From Synechococcus sp. C9 (GTDB taxonomy: Bacteria > Cyanobacteriota > Cyanobacteriia > Gloeomargaritales > Gloeomargaritaceae): a stretch of 64,000 nucleotides of DNA. The notes beneath the pieces are model-generated. The model searched no databases. It was not told the DNA's origin and was given only the letters and a program-made list of their open reading frames with translations. Positions 1 through 7,875 of the stretch are shown piece after piece. Position numbers and translations under genes: made by a program. Position 1 is the first letter of the stretch; every line of letters begins with the position of its first letter. The stretch lies in NCBI RefSeq assembly GCF_022984075.1, contig NZ_JALAAD010000001.1:1096455-1160454 (forward strand), written 5' to 3'.

Positions 1-778
1 TTTCCCGTTCCGTAAAAATTTGATAGAGGGTCAGGAGATTATGGCATTCCGGTCGCTCAGGATGGTCAAATTCCAAGCCCTTGATCGGGTCGGTTTTACA
101 GCGTTTAATTTTTTTCTGAATCAGATCGGGCGGGTCGAGTAAGTTAATCCGGCTCATGTCTGAGGGGTCGGATTTGGACATTTTGCTCGTACCATCGGTC
201 AAACTCATCACCCGTGCGCCTGCCGTGCCAATCAGGGGTTCCGGCACTTTCAAAATCGGTGTCTCCGGCGTGGCAAATAGATAATTGAACCGCTGGGCAA
301 TGTCCCGGGTGAGTTCCAAATGCTGTTTTTGATCCTCCCCCACCGGCACCAAATCCGCCTGATACAGCAAAATATCGGCAGCCATCAACACCGGATAATC
401 CAATAACCCCACCCCCACATCTTCCCCCTGTTTCAGGGCTTTTTCCTTGAATTGAATCATCCGCTCCAACCAATTCAAGGGCGTGATGCAATTTAACAAC
501 CAAGCCAGTTGGCTGTGGGCAGGCACATGGGATTGGATGAATATCACACTGTACTGGGGGTCGAGTCCGCATGCTAAGTACAAAGCCGCTACAGTGTAGG
601 AATTTTGTGCCAGTTCTGCGGGCTGGTAGGGCACGGTCATGGCGTGTAAATCCACCACACAGAAATAATTTTCCCGCTCCTTTTGCCCCATCACCCAGTT
701 GCGGATGGCACCCAGGTAATTGCCGAGATGGAGATTGCCGGTGGGCTGTACCCCCGAAAGCACCCGTGGACGTTGCAT
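1..778 (-). CDS. trpS: Tryptophanyl-tRNA synthetase (3' end cut by window edge)
   Basis: Class I aminoacyl-tRNA synthetase that charges tRNA-Trp in the cytoplasm. About 259 N-terminal residues are visible; the C-terminus lies left of the window. The protein opens MQRPRVLSGVQPTGNLHLGN, which holds the HIGH-type motif of TrpS (TGNLHLGN), and the KMSKS loop is encoded near 169-187. The ATG at 776-778 gives the usual TrpS N-terminus with no extension. The gene diverges from the bestrophin pair across about 110 bp. Family assignment is secure. Confidence 0.95.
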   Translation of the reverse strand, partial: MQRPRVLSGVQPTGNLHLGNYLGAIRNWVMGQKERENYFCVVDLHAMTVPYQPAELAQNSYTVAALYLACGLDPQYSVIFIQSHVPAHSQLAWLLNCITPLNWLERMIQFKEKALKQGEDVGVGLLDYPVLMAADILLYQADLVPVGEDQKQHLELTRDIAQRFNYLFATPETPILKVPEPLIGTAGARVMSLTDGTSKMSKSDPSDMSRINLLDPPDLIQKKIKRCKTDPIKGLEFDHPERPECHNLLTLYQIFTERE

Positions 779-887
779 TCTGTTCTGAAAAAATTAATTA
801 AGGCTGAAACCTATTGTAAGGGGCGGAGGGATGCCCGGCGGGATTCCGTGCTAAAAAGGGAGGGAAGGGGTCAGCGAGTGGGTCGGG

Positions 888-1805
888 GTGGGCAACCGCA
901 CACACCATTGGTTTCGTTTGGCGGTGCAACTGCGGGGGTCGGTGTTGCCACGAATTGCCCCCCGGATTGTCCTATTCATGGGCTACAGTGCTCTGATTGT
1001 TTTTTCCCGGCAGATGGGTTGGAAATTGCCGATCAGTATTTTGGGGGAATTGACCTCAAATGTGGCTTATAATTTGGTACTCGGTCTTTTACTGGTTTTT
1101 CGCACGAATAATTCCTACGACCGCTACTGGGAAGGGCGCAAAGCCTGGGGACAAATTGTGATTTCCCTGCGCAATTTGGCGCGCACGATGCAGGTGAGTA
1201 TCCCGGTGCAAAATGAACAGGAATGGCAACAGAAAAAAAGGGCATTTCAATTACTCATTGCCTTTCCCATTGCGGTGAAACTCCACCTGCGGGAAAACCC
1301 AGATAATCAAGAATTAACGGATTTCCTGACCCCCGCTGAACGTGCGACCCTTGACCAGGTACCCAATCGCCCCATTTATATCACGCTGTGGTTGCAGGAT
1401 TATTTCCAAAAACAAGTGGCGCACCAACGTTTGGATTCCAACCGTGCCTGGGAATTGGATGATTCAGTGAATCAATTGATTCAGGGTTTAGCTACCTGTG
1501 AACGCATCGTCAGTACCCCCCTGCCGATGGCTTATGTGATTTATTTGAAACAATTAATTTTGGTCTATTGCTTGGCGTTGCCTTGGGGGTTGAAACCGGA
1601 GTTGGGCTGGGCAATGGTTTTGATCGTGGGGGTGGTGGCGTTTATTTTAATGGGCGTGGAAGAATTGGCGCGGGAGATTGAAAACCCCTTTGGTTTGGAT
1701 GTGAATGACTTGCCTTTGGAAGACCTCTGCACCATGATTCGCCGGAGTGTTAATATGATTAGCCAGTTTCAGCCCCCCGTGTTCCCTGCTGCCGATGACC
1801 GCTAA
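888..1805 (+). CDS. Bestrophin-like membrane channel, copy 1
   Basis: A 305-residue membrane protein of the bestrophin/UPF0187 family. Bestrophins are anion channels; cyanobacterial members are linked to bicarbonate or chloride passage across thylakoid or plasma membranes, so the substrate here is an inference. Visible marks are a hydrophobic segment near residues 25-45, a second near 55-75 ([16 protein letters not shown]), the family signature SYDRYWEGRKAW next to it, and a C-terminal hydrophobic pair near 220-265. The GTG start at 888 follows the purine-rich AGGGAAGGGG at about 860-870. The stop overlaps the start of a paralogue by 11 bp, so the two are probably translated together. Confidence 0.85.
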   Translation: MGNRTHHWFRLAVQLRGSVLPRIAPRIVLFMGYSALIVFSRQMGWKLPISILGELTSNVAYNLVLGLLLVFRTNNSYDRYWEGRKAWGQIVISLRNLARTMQVSIPVQNEQEWQQKKRAFQLLIAFPIAVKLHLRENPDNQELTDFLTPAERATLDQVPNRPIYITLWLQDYFQKQVAHQRLDSNRAWELDDSVNQLIQGLATCERIVSTPLPMAYVIYLKQLILVYCLALPWGLKPELGWAMVLIVGVVAFILMGVEELAREIENPFGLDVNDLPLEDLCTMIRRSVNMISQFQPPVFPAADDR

Positions 1806-2763
1806 ATCCCCGCCCCCGGCGCACATCTGGCTCTGGTTGCGTACCGTGTTGACCCTGCGGGGGTCGTTACTCCCCAACATTTTACCATTAATGGGTGTAT
1901 TTACATTATACAGTGCAGCAATTGTGGAGGCGTGGCAGATGCATTTCCCTTTACCCATCCGTGTCTTTGGGGAATTGACCAACAACGTGGTGTTTAACCT
2001 GGTGCTGGGGTTACTGCTCGTCTTTCGCACCAATAGTTCCTACGACCGGTTTTGGGAAGGGCGCAAAGCCTGGGGGGATATTGTGGTGAATGTGCGGAAT
2101 TTGGCGCGTACCATTCAACTGTGTATTCCCGTGCAAACCGAGGCGGAATCCCAGCGGCGGCAACGGATTTTACAGATGTTGACCGGGTTTGCGGTGGCGA
2201 CCAAACTGCATTTGCGGGAGGTGACGGACAATCCAGAATTAGTGCCCTATTTTAATGCGGATGAATTAACCCAATTGCAACAGAGTCGCAACCGTCCCCT
2301 GCAAATTACCCTGTGGATTCAGGATTATCTTCAGCAGGAATTTCAACAGGAACGGATTGATACGGTGCGATTGCTGGAACTGAACCAATTTCTCAACGCC
2401 ATTATCCAGGGGTTGACCGCCTGTGAACGGATTCGCCAAACCCCCATTCCCCCCGCCTATTTGATCTACCTGCGCCGATTGATTGCCCTGTACTGCCTAT
2501 GTCTGCCCCTGGCACTGGTGACCCAATGGGGCTGGTGGACGGTTTTGGTGGTGGGCGTTGTGGGGTTTATCCTGTTTGGCATTGAGGAACTGGGGCGACA
2601 GATCGCTGACCCCTTTGGGTTTGACCCCAACGACTTGCCCCTGGAAGCCATTTGTACTACCCTGGCGGAGAATGTGAGTACCATTGCTGGGGTCAATGGG
2701 TTCGACAATAGTCCACCAATGCCGCCAACCCCCAGCGATAGCTCGCTACTCCAAACCCACTGA
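1795..2763 (+). CDS. Bestrophin-like membrane channel, copy 2
   Basis: A second bestrophin/UPF0187 protein of 322 residues and a clear paralogue of the gene it overlaps. Both carry [20 protein letters not shown]-type helices and the [12 protein letters not shown] signature. Hydrophobic segments lie near residues 30-50, 60-82 and 235-270, followed by a family-typical [11 protein letters not shown] stretch and a short variable tail. Bestrophins form pentamers, so two overlapping paralogues could give mixed channels; that is inference. The last 71 bp are antisense to the end of aroQ, a long convergent overlap. Confidence 0.85.
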   Translation: MTAKSPPPAHIWLWLRTVLTLRGSLLPNILPLMGVFTLYSAAIVEAWQMHFPLPIRVFGELTNNVVFNLVLGLLLVFRTNSSYDRFWEGRKAWGDIVVNVRNLARTIQLCIPVQTEAESQRRQRILQMLTGFAVATKLHLREVTDNPELVPYFNADELTQLQQSRNRPLQITLWIQDYLQQEFQQERIDTVRLLELNQFLNAIIQGLTACERIRQTPIPPAYLIYLRRLIALYCLCLPLALVTQWGWWTVLVVGVVGFILFGIEELGRQIADPFGFDPNDLPLEAICTTLAENVSTIAGVNGFDNSPPMPPTPSDSSLLQTH

Positions 2764-3130
2764 TTTGCCCCACCGCCACCGGCGCAATCCAGGAATGATG
2801 CCGATAGGACTCCCGGGCGTAGATATTGCTCAGATGCACTTCCACTGTGGGAATGCCAGTCCCCCGGATCGCATCGGCAATGGCTAAACTGGTGTGGGTG
2901 TAGGCTCCCGGATTGATCAGCAAACCCTGAAATGTTCCCACCGCCTGGTGAATCCAATCCACCAATACCCCCTCATGGTTGGACTGGCGGCAGGTAATGT
3001 TGACCCCTAAATCCTTAGCCTGAAGTTCTAACTGAGCGTTGATTTCCGCCAGGGATAGGTTGCCATAAATGGTGGGTTCCCGCTGTCCCAGCAGGTTCAA
3101 ATTGGGACCATGCAGGACGAGAATCTGCAC
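2693..3130 (-). CDS. aroQ: 3-dehydroquinate dehydratase, type II
   Basis: Converts 3-dehydroquinate to 3-dehydroshikimate in the shikimate pathway. The 145-residue length is normal for the dodecameric type II enzyme. Visible motifs are [16 protein letters not shown] (catalytic Tyr region), [28 protein letters not shown] and [12 protein letters not shown] (catalytic His). The start is GTG at 3128-3130. Its first base is the last base of the preceding small gene's TAG stop, so translation is likely coupled. The 3' end runs 71 bp into the convergent bestrophin gene. Confidence 0.95.
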   Translation of the reverse strand: MQILVLHGPNLNLLGQREPTIYGNLSLAEINAQLELQAKDLGVNITCRQSNHEGVLVDWIHQAVGTFQGLLINPGAYTHTSLAIADAIRGTGIPTVEVHLSNIYARESYRHHSWIAPVAVGQISGFGVASYRWGLAALVDYCRTH

Positions 3131-3243
3131 TAACGGCGGTCGTCCACTGGCACGGGAATCGGCTCCGCTTCGGGCTGGGGACCAAGCAAAATGTCAATCA
3201 AACGTCTCAACAAGTCTCTTAGTTTGGCGAGGATGCTATCCAT
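3130..3243 (-). CDS. Small protein (37 aa) coupled to aroQ
   Basis: A short ORF directly upstream of aroQ with ATG at 3241-3243 and TAG at 3130-3132, the stop overlapping the aroQ GTG by one base. The product begins [20 protein letters not shown], an amphipathic leucine/arginine-rich helix, and continues into an acidic, proline-rich tail ([12 protein letters not shown]). No cysteines or enzyme motifs are visible. The exact stop/start overlap and the two-part composition argue for a real coding sequence. It might be a membrane-surface helix or a small partner protein, but the function is unknown. Confidence 0.5.
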   Translation of the reverse strand: MDSILAKLRDLLRRLIDILLGPQPEAEPIPVPVDDRR

Positions 3244-3389
3244 AAATGTGATTCCCAAAGCAACAGCCCGATACACCGGTATTTTTTATTATAATCAACG
3301 ACTACGCAACCGTCAGGGGCATCCCATTCCCCACCCCTTGGGGCTATGATATTTTGGGATACTTATGACCAGCCGTAGCCGATGGGGTA

Positions 3390-4280
3390 ATGGGTAGCGA
3401 ATCCACCATTCTGTTCGCCGACATCAGCGGCAGTACCAAACTCTACGAAACCCTGGGGGACGAAGCGGCCTTGGTGCTGGTGAGCGATTGCTTACAACTT
3501 CTGCATCAACTGGGACAAAAGTATCAGGGGCAGGTGGTGAAAACCATTGGGGATGAAATCATGATCCGCTTCCCGAATCCTTCCCTGGCGGCGCAGGCGG
3601 CTTTTGAGATGCAGGATCAGTCCGCCCAATTTTTCCTCAACCGCAAGGTAATTTCTGGATTGAAGGTCGGATTTAACCACGGCACGGTGATCGAGCAGGA
3701 GGACGGGGATGTGTTTGGGGATGCGGTGAATGTGGCGGCGCGCATGGTGCAACTTGCCAAACGCAACCAAATCCTCACCCCGGCGGAGACGGTGCGCCTC
3801 ATCGATCCAGCGTTACCCCTACAAAAACGGCTGGTGGAGCGTACCCTGGTGCGGGGGAAACAGGAACCGGTGGACGTGTACGAAATCCTGGTACACGCCT
3901 CCGATGCCACCATAGTGGGTGCGGACATCACCCCACCGGTCATGCCGCTGCAAGCCCTCCGGTTACGGCTCCAATTTCGGGATCAGGTGCATTATTTGGA
4001 TGAACAACACCATTCCTTGAGTTTGGGGCGGGCACCGGATAATGATCTAGTAATTCGCTCGGATCAGGTCTCCCGCCAGCACGGTCGGATTGAATTTCGC
4101 CGGGGCAAATTTATCCTGGTGGATCAAAGTTCCAACGGCACCCACATCCATCCCCAGGGGGAACCCCCGGTGCATATCCGCCGGGATGAATTTATCCTCC
4201 AAAAAGAGGGCACGATCCACCCCGGTGCTCCCGATACGGAGCCGATTCGCTATCAGTGCCTGGTGAGCCGTTTGGGTTGA
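3390..4280 (+). CDS. Class III nucleotidyl cyclase with C-terminal FHA domain
   Basis: A soluble 296-residue fusion. Residues about 5-165 form a class III cyclase domain: the first metal Asp in ILFADISGSTKLYE, the substrate Lys and second metal Asp in VVKTIGDEIM, and the transition-state Asn and Arg in VFGDAVNVAARM. All key residues are present, which suggests active cAMP synthesis. Residues about 200-290 form an FHA domain (LSLGRAPDNDLVIRS, SRQHGRI, SSNGTHI) that should bind phosphothreonine. No membrane segment or sensor domain is seen, so the likely input is a phosphorylated partner. The ATG at 3390 gives a compact N-terminus. The 3' end overlaps mutM by 28 bp. Confidence 0.88.
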   Translation: MGSESTILFADISGSTKLYETLGDEAALVLVSDCLQLLHQLGQKYQGQVVKTIGDEIMIRFPNPSLAAQAAFEMQDQSAQFFLNRKVISGLKVGFNHGTVIEQEDGDVFGDAVNVAARMVQLAKRNQILTPAETVRLIDPALPLQKRLVERTLVRGKQEPVDVYEILVHASDATIVGADITPPVMPLQALRLRLQFRDQVHYLDEQHHSLSLGRAPDNDLVIRSDQVSRQHGRIEFRRGKFILVDQSSNGTHIHPQGEPPVHIRRDEFILQKEGTIHPGAPDTEPIRYQCLVSRLG

Positions 4281-5092
4281 CAGCGGGGGCAGAAATGGCT
4301 GGAACGACCGGCGATTTTTTGCCGCTGGATCGTCGTACCACAGACCCGACAGGGTTGCCCCGCCCGCCCGTACACCCAGGCTTGGTTCAGATAATGACCG
4401 TTCATGCCTTGCACATGGCGAAAGTGGGCAAAGGTCGTGCCCCCCGCCTGGATGCTGGTTTCTAGGACTTGCAGGATCCCCCGGTGCAGGTGGGCAACCT
4501 GGGCAGGCGATAACAGCGCACTGGGGGTTTGGGGGTCCAGACCGCTCAGGAACAAACACTCATCGGCGTAGATATTCCCCAACCCGGCGATCCAGGTTTG
4601 GTCCAAAAGGGCGGTTTTAATCGGACGCTGGGTTCCTTGGCATTTTTGGTAGAGATGGTCAATGGCACAATCCCAGGGTTCCGGTCCCAGGTTCTGTAAC
4701 CCGGTCACCACCTGGGTTAAAACGTCCCCTGGGGCAACCCACCACAACCGACCAAAGGTGCGCTGGTCCACAAACCGCAATTCCTGTCCGCCGCTGAAAA
4801 AAATCCGTGCCCGGGTGTGTTTGGTCACGGGTTGGGGGGTGGTTAGCCACAACAACTGCCCGGTCATGCGCAGATGCACCACCCACTGACCGCCGTTGGT
4901 TAATGTTCCCAACAGATACTTGCCCCGCCGCTGCCAATCCTGGAGAACTTGGTAACGCAAACCGGCTTGGAATTCCTGGGCAGAACCCGCCACACAGTCC
5001 GGGCGCAGGAGTTCCACCCGGTCAATGGGGAAACCGGAGGTCAGGTTGACCAACCCCCGGCGGATGATTTCGACTTCCGGCAATTCCGGCAA
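4253..5092 (-). CDS. mutM: Formamidopyrimidine-DNA glycosylase (Fpg/MutM)
   Basis: A base-excision repair enzyme that removes 8-oxoguanine and ring-opened purines and cuts the backbone by beta/delta elimination. The protein starts MPELPEVE, giving the catalytic Pro-1 after Met removal and the essential Glu. A helix-two-turn-helix region (WIAGLGNIYADECLF) lies near residue 170, and a C-terminal zinc finger has CRVC and CPRC pairs. The 279-residue length is typical. The gene lies 12 bp downstream of psaE, so it probably belongs to the same transcript, tying oxidative-damage repair to a photosystem gene. Confidence 0.95.
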   Translation of the reverse strand: MPELPEVEIIRRGLVNLTSGFPIDRVELLRPDCVAGSAQEFQAGLRYQVLQDWQRRGKYLLGTLTNGGQWVVHLRMTGQLLWLTTPQPVTKHTRARIFFSGGQELRFVDQRTFGRLWWVAPGDVLTQVVTGLQNLGPEPWDCAIDHLYQKCQGTQRPIKTALLDQTWIAGLGNIYADECLFLSGLDPQTPSALLSPAQVAHLHRGILQVLETSIQAGGTTFAHFRHVQGMNGHYLNQAWVYGRAGQPCRVCGTTIQRQKIAGRSSHFCPRCQPKRLTRH

Positions 5093-5104
5093 GGGAGCGA
5101 CCCG

Positions 5105-5335
5105 TTATTTACCTTTTTTCGGGGGCGGTTCCACTTCCACCAGTTCATCCAGGGCAAAATTATTGGTCGCCACCCCGCCCTGTTCACCGCTGTAGCCGGT
5201 GTAGTTGACTCGGTCAAAGCGCACAATCACCGGATATTTGATCCCGCTTTGATCCACCGACGCCACCGTGCCCACATCCTGATACCAGTAGGACTCTTTG
5301 CGGAGAATCCGTACTTTTGAACCCCGTTGCACCAT
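5105..5335 (-). CDS. psaE: Photosystem I reaction centre subunit IV
   Basis: A 76-residue stromal-side PSI subunit that helps dock ferredoxin and supports cyclic electron flow. The sequence shows the small SH3-like fold of Psa[19 protein letters not shown] at the start, [24 protein letters not shown] in the middle, and [11 protein letters not shown] near the end, followed by a short lysine-rich tail. The length is normal for cyanobacteria. It probably leads a transcript into mutM, 12 bp downstream. Confidence 0.97.
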   Translation of the reverse strand: MVQRGSKVRILRKESYWYQDVGTVASVDQSGIKYPVIVRFDRVNYTGYSGEQGGVATNNFALDELVEVEPPPKKGK

Positions 5336-5414
5336 ACTTTCCTCCCATACACAGGCTGTTTTTTAGCTTAAAGCCAGCCCCGCCCCAATGGTAGGGATGA
5401 GGTGCTAAGAATTA

Positions 5415-5678
5415 TTACCAGGTGGGGTCGTGATAGAGGTGAATGGTTAACGTGGCTTCCCCTGGGGGAATCGAGGTCAAACAGGCGCGCACCACCTCCG
5501 GTTCCGCCCCCGGCTGGGTTTCCCAGTCCACCACGCAGGCATGGCAGGAACCCATCAAACAGCCCGTGGGAATCACCACCCCCGCCCGAGCCGCCACCTG
5601 CAACAGGGGTTCCCCCACCGTCGCCGTCACCGTAATATCCTCCGGCAAAAAACGCACTTGCACCGCCATACTGCTCAT
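5415..5678 (-). CDS. [2Fe-2S] ferredoxin-like protein
   Basis: An 87-residue soluble protein of the plant-type [2Fe-2S] ferredoxin fold. The cluster ligands are visible in TGCLMGSCHAC (C-x4-C-x2-C) and a later Cys in VRACLTS. It differs from the main photosynthetic ferredoxin in its basic and hydrophobic N-terminus and in the LMGSCHAC loop, so it is a divergent ferredoxin probably serving a dedicated electron-transfer step. The ATG at 5678 is used; ATG at 5669 is also possible. The gene stands 79 bp upstream of psaE on the same strand. Confidence 0.85.
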   Translation of the reverse strand: MSSMAVQVRFLPEDITVTATVGEPLLQVAARAGVVIPTGCLMGSCHACVVDWETQPGAEPEVVRACLTSIPPGEATLTIHLYHDPTW

Positions 5679-5765
5679 GGGTTAAGGGGTTGCTGTTCAA
5701 TTTTAAGCATGACTTTCCGCATTCGTGTGCCCTGGTGGGTCTAGGCAAGTTTTGCTTAGTGCTTT

Positions 5766-6008
5766 TCATTGATCGCTACTTCTTCCGAGAGCTTGTAACA
5801 CTTGCGGTTCTGGTAGTTTTCTCCCCTCCTCCCTGTGACTTTCAATTAACAACTCCAGGACTTCCTGCGCATTCGTCAATGCTTCTTCGTAGGTGTCACC
5901 ATGGGTAAAGTAGCTTTGTATGGATGTAGCAAACTCTGGCAATTCTACTAGATAACAATTATCTTCTTCCGACCAGATGATATTGATACGATATTTAGCT
6001 GGAATCAT
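5766..6008 (-). CDS. hicB: HicB-type antitoxin
   Basis: An 80-residue protein with the partial RNase H-like fold of HicB antitoxins: YRINIIWSEEDNCYLVELPE at the N-terminus, then GDTYEEALTNAQEVLELLIES, followed by a short charged tail. No ribbon-helix-helix or HTH DNA-binding extension is evident, so this is the short HicB form. Its ATG overlaps the stop of the upstream toxin remnant by ATGA, the normal hicA-hicB coupling. The antitoxin frame is open while the toxin gene is broken. Confidence 0.85.
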   Translation of the reverse strand: MIPAKYRINIIWSEEDNCYLVELPEFATSIQSYFTHGDTYEEALTNAQEVLELLIESHREEGRKLPEPQVLQALGRSSDQ

Positions 6009-6173
6009 TGCTCTTCCTCCTTATCTCTAAGTGCTTGCAGTGCCACTCTAACCAACTTTTCTAAGTAGGGCTTAGCATCGAAGTTCTGGTAGTGCCGCGT
6101 GTATCCAGCGCTCATGACTGCCTCGAATACGCCGACATACAAAACCTGCTAGCTCTCCAATTTTTTTGGGCAT
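6005..6173 (-). pseudogene. hicA: Broken hicA (HicA mRNA-interferase toxin remnant)
   Basis: Reading from ATG 6171-6173 gives MPKKIGELAGFVCRR followed by IRGSHERWIHAALPELRC and a stop. This is the HicA N-terminus with its catalytic GSH motif, but several residues are missing between MPKKI and AGF. The C-terminal HicA part (NFDAKPYLEKLVRVALQALR) follows in another frame and runs to the hicB start. The glycine-rich strand normally found between these two parts is absent. A deletion with a frameshift therefore explains the locus, and the toxin is very likely inactive. The call rests on recognising the family pattern in two frames. Confidence 0.7.
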
Positions 6174-6210
6174 TGACCGCCACCTTCGGTAAAATTGCCT
6201 GGATCAGAAA

Positions 6211-6313
6211 ATATAGCAGTCCTATTTGATTAACAAACAGTAATTCTCCAGAACCAAGTATGGGAGCGGTGCCCCTGCGACCCCTATTCCATTTTCATTT
6301 AGGATTGCTATAT
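6211..6313 (+). repeat. Family B repeat (MITE-like)
   Basis: About 100 bp, starting ATATAGCAGTCCTA and ending in the inverted complement TAGGATTGCTATAT. It contains the shared core AGAACCA...GCGGTGCCCCTGCGACCCC. No coding content is seen. It lies upstream of the secreted-protein gene. Confidence 0.8.
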
Positions 6314-6450
6314 GTCTTTCCCCATCCGTTTGCCGTTGTCGGTCTAGGCAAGACCGGGAAAGTCCCGTATAGTAGAACATAGGATCAATATGCTCATCAC
6401 ATACGCTCCAGCAGTACGTTTCACTTATTCTCCGAGGAGTGAAGATTCCC

Positions 6451-6969
6451 ATGAAACAATTCCTAGTTTTAGCCTTGGGTGGTTTGGTGTTGGGGGTAGC
6501 CACGCCCGCCCAAGCGCAATTTTTTGAACAGTATCCCAACGGGTTCACCCACTTTACCACGGGACCCAATACCCTACCCCTGCAACGGATGTACAACCAA
6601 GTGTACTTCGGCAATACGGGCGGCTACTATTACCAATCCTGGTTGGCGGGGCAGACCCAGACCCTGTTCAATCTGCACATTGGTCGCCTGAAGACTACCC
6701 CCGGGGGCCCGGAAATTGCGGTGCAGACCGATACCCGCAACCTGTCCGAGTTGAATGTGAACATCATGGACATCCAGGGGCAGATTCCCGGCCCGACCTA
6801 CCGGGTGCAGGATTTCCCCAACCCCTACTCCGCATCCCTGTTTAACCTGAATTGCCGTCCCATTGAAACTGGATGCGCCCGGGATGGTGCTTTTTACCCT
6901 CCGGCTCCAGCGGTGGAAGTGCCCCAAGAATTTGTCCCACCCCCTGCACCGATTCGGGGTCGGGGTTAA
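6451..6969 (+). CDS. Secreted or periplasmic protein of unknown function
   Basis: A 172-residue protein that I do not recognise. It starts MKQFLVLALGGLVLGVATPA with cleavage expected after AQA, a clear Sec signal peptide. The mature part is rich in Tyr, Phe, Gln and Pro (GNTGGYYYQSWLAGQTQT), has one Cys pair near the C-terminus (NLNCRP and ETGCARD) that could form a disulfide, and ends in a proline-rich tail. The ATG at 6451 is preferred over an in-frame GTG 12 bp upstream because GAGGAG lies about 11 bp before it. It stands alone between two repeats. Confidence 0.75.
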   Translation: MKQFLVLALGGLVLGVATPAQAQFFEQYPNGFTHFTTGPNTLPLQRMYNQVYFGNTGGYYYQSWLAGQTQTLFNLHIGRLKTTPGGPEIAVQTDTRNLSELNVNIMDIQGQIPGPTYRVQDFPNPYSASLFNLNCRPIETGCARDGAFYPPAPAVEVPQEFVPPPAPIRGRG

Positions 6970-7014
6970 ATTCCTTTGACGTTCCGAACGTTGATTCACT
7001 CCTCACGTAGTCTG

Positions 7015-7126
7015 TTAAGGGCACTTTTAGGTCGCAGGGGCGTAGCCCCCGTCTGTGGTTCTCAATAGTATTGGCATTCTAGGGAGATAACCTTCTGGTA
7101 ATCCAAACAAAGAGAGGTGCCCTTAA
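7015..7126 (+). repeat. Family A repeat (MITE-like), complete
   Basis: A 112-bp element with terminal inverted repeats, TTAAGGGCACTTTT on the left and GAGAGGTGCCCTTAA on the right. The interior has the core GTCGCAGGGGC-GTA-GCCCCCGTC, which can fold into a GC hairpin. No ORF is present. Confidence 0.8.
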
Positions 7127-7137
7127 TTTGACTAATT

Positions 7138-7377
7138 TCACCATTTCAAGAAGGCGGCGGTGGCTCCTTGCTCTCGCCGTATTTTACTATCTTCTTCAAA
7201 CCAGGCGATAATCTGGCTGGGGGTGAGTTGCTCCACCGGCACTTGGTAACTTGCGGCAATGTGGATAAGCAGGCGCAGGGAGGAAATGGTCAACCGAGTG
7301 AGGAATTTTTCGTGGGAGGAGAGCAGGGCGGCATCCACCTGGGCGGATTCGTCCAAAGTCAGAAATTGCTCGTTCAT
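7138..7377 (-). CDS. Conserved-looking small protein downstream of PrxQ
   Basis: A 79-residue, cysteine-free, mostly helical protein (DESAQVDAALLSSHEKFLTR, then SSLRLLIHIAASYQVPVEQL and a C-terminal ITAWFEEDSKIRRE-like stretch). Family not recognised. Its ATG overlaps the stop of the peroxiredoxin gene by 4 bp, which supports real translation and a role tied to that gene or at least a shared transcript. It could be a small regulatory or adaptor protein. Confidence 0.65.
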   Translation of the reverse strand: MNEQFLTLDESAQVDAALLSSHEKFLTRLTISSLRLLIHIAASYQVPVEQLTPSQIIAWFEEDSKIRREQGATAAFLKW

Positions 7378-7829
7378 CGGCTGGCTTTGATCGTGGCAAG
7401 GGCTTTGTCCACATGGGCACGGAAGTCAAACTGGGAATCAAACACCAACCGCACGACCCCCTCCGGGTCAATCACATAGGTCACCCGCCCCGGAATTAAG
7501 CCAAAGGTCGCCGGTACGCCGTAGGTGCGCCGCAGTTGGTTGTTGGCATCGCTGAGGAGGATAAACGGTAAATTGTACTTACTTTTGAACCGCTCATGGC
7601 TGGGGGTATCATCGCCGCTGACCCCGATCACCACGGCTCCGGCATTCTGAAATTCCGCATAACTGTCCCGAAAGGCGCAGGCTTCGGCGGTGCAACCAGG
7701 GGTGTCGTCCTTGGGATAAAAATACAAGACCACCCACTGCCCCCGAAATTGCTGAAGCGTGACCAATTGCCCGCTCGTATCCGGCAGTTGCCAATCCGGC
7801 GCAGGCTGACCAACGGTGATTTTAGCCAT
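7374..7829 (-). CDS. bcp: Peroxiredoxin Q (bacterioferritin comigratory protein type)
   Basis: A thiol peroxidase of 151 residues that reduces hydrogen and alkyl peroxides with thioredoxin as donor. The active site reads DDTPGCTAEACAFRD, with the peroxidatic Cys and a resolving Cys five residues later, the PrxQ arrangement. The thioredoxin-fold start (GQPAPDWQLPDTSGQ, VVLYFYPKD) and C-terminal strand (VTYVIDPEGVVRLVFDSQ) are intact. The ATG at 7829 gives the typical MAKITVGQPAP start. It is translationally coupled to the 79-residue protein downstream. Confidence 0.93.
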   Translation of the reverse strand: MAKITVGQPAPDWQLPDTSGQLVTLQQFRGQWVVLYFYPKDDTPGCTAEACAFRDSYAEFQNAGAVVIGVSGDDTPSHERFKSKYNLPFILLSDANNQLRRTYGVPATFGLIPGRVTYVIDPEGVVRLVFDSQFDFRAHVDKALATIKASR

Positions 7830-7875
7830 GATGGTATTAAGAATTATTACTTAATTTTAGTATAGGTCAAGGCGG

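Noticed and set aside
6439-6450. GTG start four codons upstream for the secreted protein
   Set aside because: The ATG at 6451 has better ribosome-site spacing and gives a cleaner signal peptide.
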